The notes under the pieces are model-generated. The model was not told the DNA's origin. It worked only from the letters and a program-made list of their open reading frames with translations, and searched no databases. From Conexibacter sp. CPCC 206217 (lineage in GTDB: Bacteria; Actinomycetota; Thermoleophilia; Solirubrobacterales; Solirubrobacteraceae): 64,000 bases of DNA. The DNA lies in contig NZ_JAUTDO010000006.1 in assembly GCF_030646165.1 (NCBI RefSeq), forward strand, positions 1 through 64,000, in the 5' to 3' direction. Below are positions 59,810-64,000 of this stretch, in pieces; positions within the stretch are counted from its first letter, which is position 1, and the number at the start of each line of letters is the position of its first letter. The translations under genes and the position numbers were made by a program.

Positions 59810-60759
59810 CAGCGTGCCGCGGGCAACGCGACGTCACCCTTGCCGGAGAGGACGGCGAGCGCGAAGTGCGCTCGCAGACGCTCCGCGTCGAGCGCGTCAG
59901 CGGCGCCGGTGACCCCCGCGGCGTCCGTGCCGGTGACCACCCAGACCGGCTCGCCTCGGTGCTCGACCGCCGCGACGAGCCCCGCACCGGCGGCCGCGGT
60001 CTCGGCGACGTCACCGCTCGGGTCGAGCAGATCCAGTCTCTCGCCGCTTGCGTCGAAGCGCGCGAAGACGCCGCTTCTGGCCGGGCCGCTGTCGAGCTCG
60101 CGCACGGCCGCGTCGGCGCGCAGCGCACGCCACGGCCCCACGAGCACGCTCGGCGAGCCGGTCGGCGCGGCGGCACTCAGCGGCTGCACGGCCGCGCTGG
60201 CGCCGGCTGCGGTGAGGCTCCTGGCGACCGTGTCGCAGAGCGGGCGCACGTCGGCGCCGGGAGCGCAGCGCACCGCGACCTCGCGCGCCGCGCCGTCCGC
60301 ATCGCCGGCGAACGGCGCCGGGTACTGCCCCACGACCGCGTCGACGTTCTGCGAGCCGCTCCAGTCGCGGTAGTCCCACCAGACATGCGCGTCGTTCTGA
60401 AGCTGGACGTCGGCGGCGCTCTTGTCGCCGACGGAGCCGTCGACGAAGAAGAACCAGTCGCGTCTGCCGCTCCCCGCGACGCCGTCGATCGAGTCGACGA
60501 AGCGGCCGCCGTAGGAGGTCTTGACGTCGAAGTTGCGCTCGGTCGCGCGCAGCGCCGTCTCGGACTCGGGCACGTCTCTGTCGACGTGCGAGCCGAGCAC
60601 GCGCGCCCCGAAGTCCTCCGTCACGACGATCGTCGCGTCGCCCCCGCCGGAGCCGGCTCCGAGCCCGCAGCCGGCGGCGGGGAGCGCGCACAGCAGCGCG
60701 GCCACACAGGCGAGCGGAGCCCGCCAGACCATGGAGGTGGAGCTGCTGATGCGGGTCAC
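59809..60759 (-). CDS. DUF4430 (transcobalamin-like) lipoprotein
   Basis: 316 residues. Lipoprotein signal with lipobox LPAAGC near residue 31. DUF4430-type domain (about 45-140): TIVVTEDFGARVLGSHVD, TSYGGRFVDSIDGVAGSGRR, DWFFFVDGSVGDKSAADVQL, HVWWDYRDW. This fold also forms the beta domain of transcobalamin. The remaining ~170 residues are alpha/beta and unassigned. GTG 60759 is chosen for its AAGGGA ribosome site and a proper n-region. It is the first gene of the B12-riboswitch-controlled ECF operon, so it probably presents cobalamin to the transporter. Confidence 0.8.
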   Translation of the reverse strand: MTRISSSTSMVWRAPLACVAALLCALPAAGCGLGAGSGGGDATIVVTEDFGARVLGSHVDRDVPESETALRATERNFDVKTSYGGRFVDSIDGVAGSGRRDWFFFVDGSVGDKSAADVQLQNDAHVWWDYRDWSGSQNVDAVVGQYPAPFAGDADGAAREVAVRCAPGADVRPLCDTVARSLTAAGASAAVQPLSAAAPTGSPSVLVGPWRALRADAAVRELDSGPARSGVFARFDASGERLDLLDPSGDVAETAAAGAGLVAAVEHRGEPVWVVTGTDAAGVTGAADALDAERLRAHFALAVLSGKGDVALPAAR

Positions 60760-60912
60760 GACGCTCGTTGTCCCTTCCCCAGCGTCGTGCCGTGAGCACG
60801 GCACGAAACGTCCGTGCCGAGAGGCTGACGCCGTCCAGATCGCGAAGACGGTGGGTCATCTGCTCGCGGCACGGTCTTCGGGCTCGGGGTCGTCCTCTCG
60901 GATCTCCTTCCC

Positions 60913-61021
60913 AAGCCGGGCTCCGGCTCAGTGGACCTGCGATCCGAATCGTCACCCACACCGCTGCGCGACAGCCCCGGAGTCACACCGGGTTCCCGCC
61001 ACCATGAGCGCGGCCCAGCCT
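60913..61021 (-). ncRNA. Cobalamin riboswitch controlling the DUF4430/ECF transporter operon
   Basis: Minus-strand core GGGAACCCGGTGTGACTCC, then GGGGCTGTCGCGCAGCGGTG, matches the conserved GGGAA..GGTG..A.TCC..GC.G.C.CGC.ac. pattern of cobalamin aptamers. P1 can be formed by AGGCTGGGC (61021-61013) with GCCCGGCTT (60921-60913). Downstream, CGTGCCGTG/CACGGCACG (60805-60786) can form a hairpin that competes with an upstream partner (GCACGG near 60817), a plausible expression platform before the GTG at 60759. Confidence 0.85.
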
Positions 61022-61133
61022 ACACCGCGCGCTGCGCGGAGGACCCCGCCGGACGCGCCACGCCGCACGTCGCCGGCGAGGAGTCCGTCCGACCCCCGGC
61101 GTAGCTTGATCGACCCCGCGCACATATCGCGGG

Positions 61134-61232
61134 ACGTGGTCGGCAGCGAAGTCCGGTGAGATTCCGGCGCTGTCCCGCAACGGCAATGCCCCGCACCGCG
61201 CGGGGACGAGCCCGGTCGCCTGGCGTCCACGT
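61134..61232 (+). ncRNA. Cobalamin riboswitch controlling the ribonucleotide reductase operon
   Basis: The core AAGTCCGGTGAGATTCCGGC, then GCTGTCCCGCAACGGCAATG, followed by GAGCCCGGTCGCCTGGC, is a textbook cobalamin aptamer. P1 pairs ACGTGG (61134-61139) with CCACGT (61227-61232). It precedes a class I ribonucleotide reductase, as in streptomycete nrdABS, where B12 represses the B12-independent enzyme. The 5' ends of this and the minus-strand riboswitch are 112 bases apart. Confidence 0.9.
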
Positions 61233-61304
61233 TCGATGAACCGTCCTCGGCAGAAGGACCGCTTCTCGGCGCCCCGCGACCGCCATACCCGGCCGTGGGC
61301 CACC

Positions 61305-61337
61305 TGGGCACCTCCCGCCGACTCGAAGGAGGCCCCA
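61305..61337 (+). promoter_or_regulatory. Stem that can hide the nrdB ribosome site
   Basis: TGGG (61305-61308) and CCTCC (61311-61315) can pair with GGAGG (61328-61332) and CCCA (61334-61337). GGAGG is the ribosome site for the TTG at 61339. This is a likely off-state hairpin of the riboswitch acting on translation. Confidence 0.6.
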
Positions 61338-61338
61338 G

Positions 61339-62463
61339 TTGGCGATCAGCACGACAACGCCGAGCAGCACCACGAAGACGTACACGATCGGTCCGCGCAG
61401 CTTCGTGCTGGACCAGGAGAAGGCCGAGGCGGCGCTTGCGGCCAAGCGCGTCGTCGGCGGCCGCGAGACGATGACGTTCAACCTGCTGCCGCTGAAGTAC
61501 GGCTGGGCGTACGAGCTGTACCGCACGATGAAGGCCAACCACTGGGAGCCGGAAGACGTCCAGATGGCCAAGGACATCGAGCAGTGGCGCGGGGTCGGTG
61601 CGGACTCGATCCTGAGCGAGATCGACCGCTGGATCGTGCGGATGGCGATCGGCTACTTCTCCGCTGCCGAGGGGATCGTCGGCGACAACATCCTCCACGT
61701 CGTGCGGGAGCTGATGACGGCCTCGGAGCTGAAGCTCGTGCTCGGCCGCCATGCGCACGAGGAGAACATCCACGCCGACTCGCTGCTGTACATGATCTCC
61801 TCGCTGCAGATCGATCCGCACGAGTGCGAGGCGATGTTCGACGACATCCCCACGATCGTCGCCAAGAACGCGTTCGTCACCGGCGTCTCCAAGCAGCTGC
61901 GGCGCGACCTCGACATGACCGACCCGGCCGCCCAGCGGCTGCTGGCGAAGAACATCTTCGTCTTCGGCCAGTGCATGGAGGGGACGCAGTTCTACGGCCT
62001 CTTCGGGATGGTCCTGTCGCTCTACCGCCAGGGCAAGCTGCCCGGCATCGGGACGATGTTCCGCTACACGCTGCGCGATGAGTCCAACCACATCGAGCTG
62101 TTCCGCCGGCTGCTGCGCGAGCTGGTCGCCGAGAACCCGGGGATCTGGACGGCCGACTTCCAGGAGGAGCTGCGCGAGCTGATGCGCGAGGCCGTCGCGC
62201 TGGAGCAGCGCTTCATCAGCGACTGCCTGCCGGTCGAGGGCGTCGGCCTGTCCGCCGAGGAGTTCGCGCAGTACATCGACTACATCGCCGACCGCCGCCT
62301 GGAGGGCGTCGGCCTCGCGCCCCTGAAGCCGGGCGTCGAGAACCCGCTGCCGTGGCTGGCGGAGCTGATGGACGTGCGCAAGGAGACGAACTTCTTCGAA
62401 GGGCGCGTGACCGAGTACCAGAAGGCGTCGGCGCTGGCCGTCGTCTCCGACGACGAGCTGTGA
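61339..62463 (+). CDS. nrdB: Ribonucleotide reductase beta subunit, class Ic-like (no radical Tyr)
   Basis: 374 residues. TTG 61339 follows a strong GAAGGAGG site. Ferritin-like helices carry the dimetal ligands: Glu111 (AAEGIVGD), Glu142 and His145 (EENIHADS), Glu214 (CMEGTQF), Glu248 and His251 (DESNH). The first ligand is Glu, not Asp, and the position four after His145 is Leu149 where class Ia/b enzymes have the radical Tyr. PGIGTMFRYTLRDESNH resembles the chlamydial subunit. A Mn/Fe or similar oxidant is therefore expected. Under cobalamin riboswitch control and 8 bases before nrdA. Confidence 0.92.
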   Translation: MAISTTTPSSTTKTYTIGPRSFVLDQEKAEAALAAKRVVGGRETMTFNLLPLKYGWAYELYRTMKANHWEPEDVQMAKDIEQWRGVGADSILSEIDRWIVRMAIGYFSAAEGIVGDNILHVVRELMTASELKLVLGRHAHEENIHADSLLYMISSLQIDPHECEAMFDDIPTIVAKNAFVTGVSKQLRRDLDMTDPAAQRLLAKNIFVFGQCMEGTQFYGLFGMVLSLYRQGKLPGIGTMFRYTLRDESNHIELFRRLLRELVAENPGIWTADFQEELRELMREAVALEQRFISDCLPVEGVGLSAEEFAQYIDYIADRRLEGVGLAPLKPGVENPLPWLAELMDVRKETNFFEGRVTEYQKASALAVVSDDEL

Positions 62464-62471
62464 GGGACCTG

Positions 62472-64000
62472 ATGCTGATCGAGTTCGACGAGATCCTGCG
62501 CGACCTGGAGCTGAAGCGCGCCGCGGCCCTGCCCGGCGGCGAGGGCCCGGCGCTCGACGTCGCCGCCGCGCTGGCGGAGCTGGAGCACGAGCACGAGCCG
62601 GCGCTGGCCGGCCTCACGCTGATCGGCGAGGACGGCGGCGAGCGCCCGTTCGCGCCCGCGCAAGCCGGCACGGTCGTCGCCGACGCGCTGCGCACGCTCG
62701 CGCTGGCCGGCGGCGAGACCGCTGGCGACACCGCCGCCGCGCGCGCGATCGTGCGGGCCGTGACGCGCCAGACGGTCACGCGGCTCGCCGCGGCCGCCAG
62801 CGGTGGCGCCCGTCAGCTGACCGAGGGCGACCTGTCGACCGTCGTGGAGGCGGCGCTGATCGACGCCGGCCACTACGAGATCGCGAAGGCGCTCGTGCTG
62901 CGCCGCGCCGCGCCGAGCGCCCAGGCGGGCGGCGGCGCCGGCGCGCGGCCGTCGACGCTGCGGCTGATCCGCCGCTCCGGGCACGTGACGGCATGGGAGC
63001 CGGCGAAGATCGAGGTCGCGATCCGCAAGGCGTTCCTGTCGCTGCAGCACGCTCCGGAGCCGGCGGTCGCGCTCGCAGCGCGCGTCTCCGAGCGGGCGCA
63101 GGCGCTGGGGATGGCGTACGTGCCGATCGAGTCCGTCCAGGACATCGTCCAGGAGGAGCTCGTGCTGGCCGGGCACATGCGCGTCGCCGAGCGCTACATC
63201 GTCTACCGCGCCGAGCGTTCGCTGCTGCGCGCCCAGCAGGCCGGCGAACGGGGCGACGCGGCGACGGGCGCGGCGCAGTCGCACCCGCCCGTGCCGGTGG
63301 TCGAGGCCGACGACAGCGAGACGCTGTGGAGCGGCGCCGACCTGCGCGAGCGGATCGCGTTCGCCTCGATCGGCCTCGACCTGCCGCTCGACGCGCGCGA
63401 GCTGGAGCGCGAGCTGCGCCGCTCGATCCGGCCGGGAATCGCGCGTGCCGACCTGCGACGGCTGACGATCCTCAACGCGAAGGCGCTCGTCGAGCGCGAC
63501 GCGGAGTTCTCCCGCTTCGCCGGGCGGATCCTGCTGTCGCACGTCTACGAGGAGGCGCTGGACTGGCAGATCGAGCGCGACGGCATCGGCGCGCTGAAGG
63601 CCGCGCACGAGCGCGCGCTGCCCGCGCTGCTGGAGCGCGGCGTCGCGATCAAGCGCATCGACGCGCGCCTGCTCGCCTACGACGTCGAGCAGCTGGCAGC
63701 GACGCTGGACCCGACGGCCGACCTCGACTTCGACTTCCTCGGCCTGCAGACGCTCTACGACCGCTACCTGCTGATCGACAAGACCGGCAGATCGCCGCGC
63801 CGGATGGAGACGCCGCAGCTGTTCTGGCTGCGCGTCGCGATGGGCGTCTGTCTCGGCGAGCGCGCCGAGGACCCGGTCGCGCGCGAGCAGCGCGTGATCG
63901 ACCTCTACACCGTCTACAAGCAGCGCCGCTTCAGCTCGGCGACGCCGACGCTGTTCAACGCCGGCACCCCGCACTCGCAGCTGTCGTCGTGCTTCCTCTA
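62472..64000 (+). CDS. nrdA: Ribonucleotide reductase alpha subunit with two ATP-cones (5' part)
   Basis: ATG 62472, open to the window end (509 codons seen). Two ATP-cone regulatory domains come first, about 50-142 (TLIGEDGGERPFAPAQAGTV, LTEGDLSTVVEAALIDAGHY) and about 158-255 (LRLIRRSGHVTAWEPAKIEV, VAERYIVYRAERSLL). The catalytic barrel begins near 290 and reaches RRFSSATPTLFNAGTPHSQL and SSCFLY, which contains the first redox Cys. Two N-terminal cones suggest strong dATP/ATP control. Partner of the beta subunit just upstream; together they make dNDPs with oxygen-dependent activation and no B12. Confidence 0.92.
   Translation, partial: MLIEFDEILRDLELKRAAALPGGEGPALDVAAALAELEHEHEPALAGLTLIGEDGGERPFAPAQAGTVVADALRTLALAGGETAGDTAAARAIVRAVTRQTVTRLAAAASGGARQLTEGDLSTVVEAALIDAGHYEIAKALVLRRAAPSAQAGGGAGARPSTLRLIRRSGHVTAWEPAKIEVAIRKAFLSLQHAPEPAVALAARVSERAQALGMAYVPIESVQDIVQEELVLAGHMRVAERYIVYRAERSLLRAQQAGERGDAATGAAQSHPPVPVVEADDSETLWSGADLRERIAFASIGLDLPLDARELERELRRSIRPGIARADLRRLTILNAKALVERDAEFSRFAGRILLSHVYEEALDWQIERDGIGALKAAHERALPALLERGVAIKRIDARLLAYDVEQLAATLDPTADLDFDFLGLQTLYDRYLLIDKTGRSPRRMETPQLFWLRVAMGVCLGERAEDPVAREQRVIDLYTVYKQRRFSSATPTLFNAGTPHSQLSSCFL

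Noticed and set aside
61339..62463. R2-like ligand-binding oxidase (R2lox) instead of NrdB
   Set aside because: It is followed directly by an alpha subunit gene under a B12 riboswitch and is longer than R2lox; the sequence around the ligands is R2c-like.
1..64000. tRNA, rRNA or insertion-sequence features
   Set aside because: No cloverleaf with CCA-type end, rRNA core sequence, transposase motif or terminal inverted repeats were found by reading; tRNAscan and ISfinder could confirm.

Overview
The window is very GC-rich DNA (roughly 70 % or more by eye) with dense genes, many ATGA, GTGA and TGATG start/stop overlaps, and several F420- and FMN-type oxidoreductases. It fits a soil actinomycete-type bacterium. 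The nearest impression is Solirubrobacterales (Conexibacter-like), inferred from domain content and an unusual use of the Arg codon AGA. No rRNA, tRNA, CRISPR array, insertion sequence or prophage was seen. Family assignments were made by reading motifs, without database searches.

Layout. 1-549: the end of a low-complexity membrane-anchored protein. 577-3786: an iron-box-controlled heme uptake and degradation operon (binding protein, permease, ATPase, IsdG/MhuD-type heme oxygenase). 3946-10231: a seven-gene SsuABC-like uptake and catabolic operon divergent from an IclR regulator. 10292-12013: a lower-GC orphan coiled-coil gene and a broken LamG gene. 11989-19921: a dipeptide-type ABC transporter plus a flavin monooxygenase under a divergent LysR regulator. 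19798-21859: an enolase-superfamily enzyme and a secreted protein. 21905-28262: small regulator/target pairs (MarR, TetR), UspA, MFS exporter, glyoxalase-like protein and aldehyde dehydrogenase. 28335-32523: NfeD/flotillin, then a PP2C phosphatase/STAS partner-switch pair. 32374-34165: an ECF42-type sigma factor with its DGPF partner. 34325-43450: a large exported protein with possible ILEI/FAM3-like domains, DUF2252, an SDR, an F420 enzyme, an alcohol dehydrogenase and a YbdK-type ligase.

43520-51768 looks like an envelope and general-stress island. A ten-gene run (PRC-barrel/DUF2382, two Asp23 proteins, DUF2273, YihY, holin-like, DUF3618) diverges from a protein that fuses a TetR-type helix-turn-helix to a SpoIIE-type phosphatase. 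Between them lie a SigB-like promoter match and repeated TGTCCCA half-sites. 51827-55243 holds a second iron box and a 1124-residue exported protein with two HtaA heme-binding domains. With the operon at 577-3786 it probably forms a two-locus heme acquisition regulon.

56414-64000 is a cobalamin region. Two divergent cobalamin riboswitches sit back to back. The minus-strand one precedes a DUF4430 lipoprotein and a complete ECF transporter (T, fused A-A and S components). The plus-strand one precedes a B12-independent class I ribonucleotide reductase. Its beta subunit has Leu where the radical Tyr is expected (class Ic-like), and its alpha subunit has two ATP-cones and runs off the window end. 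B12 would thus switch off both its own import and the B12-independent reductase.
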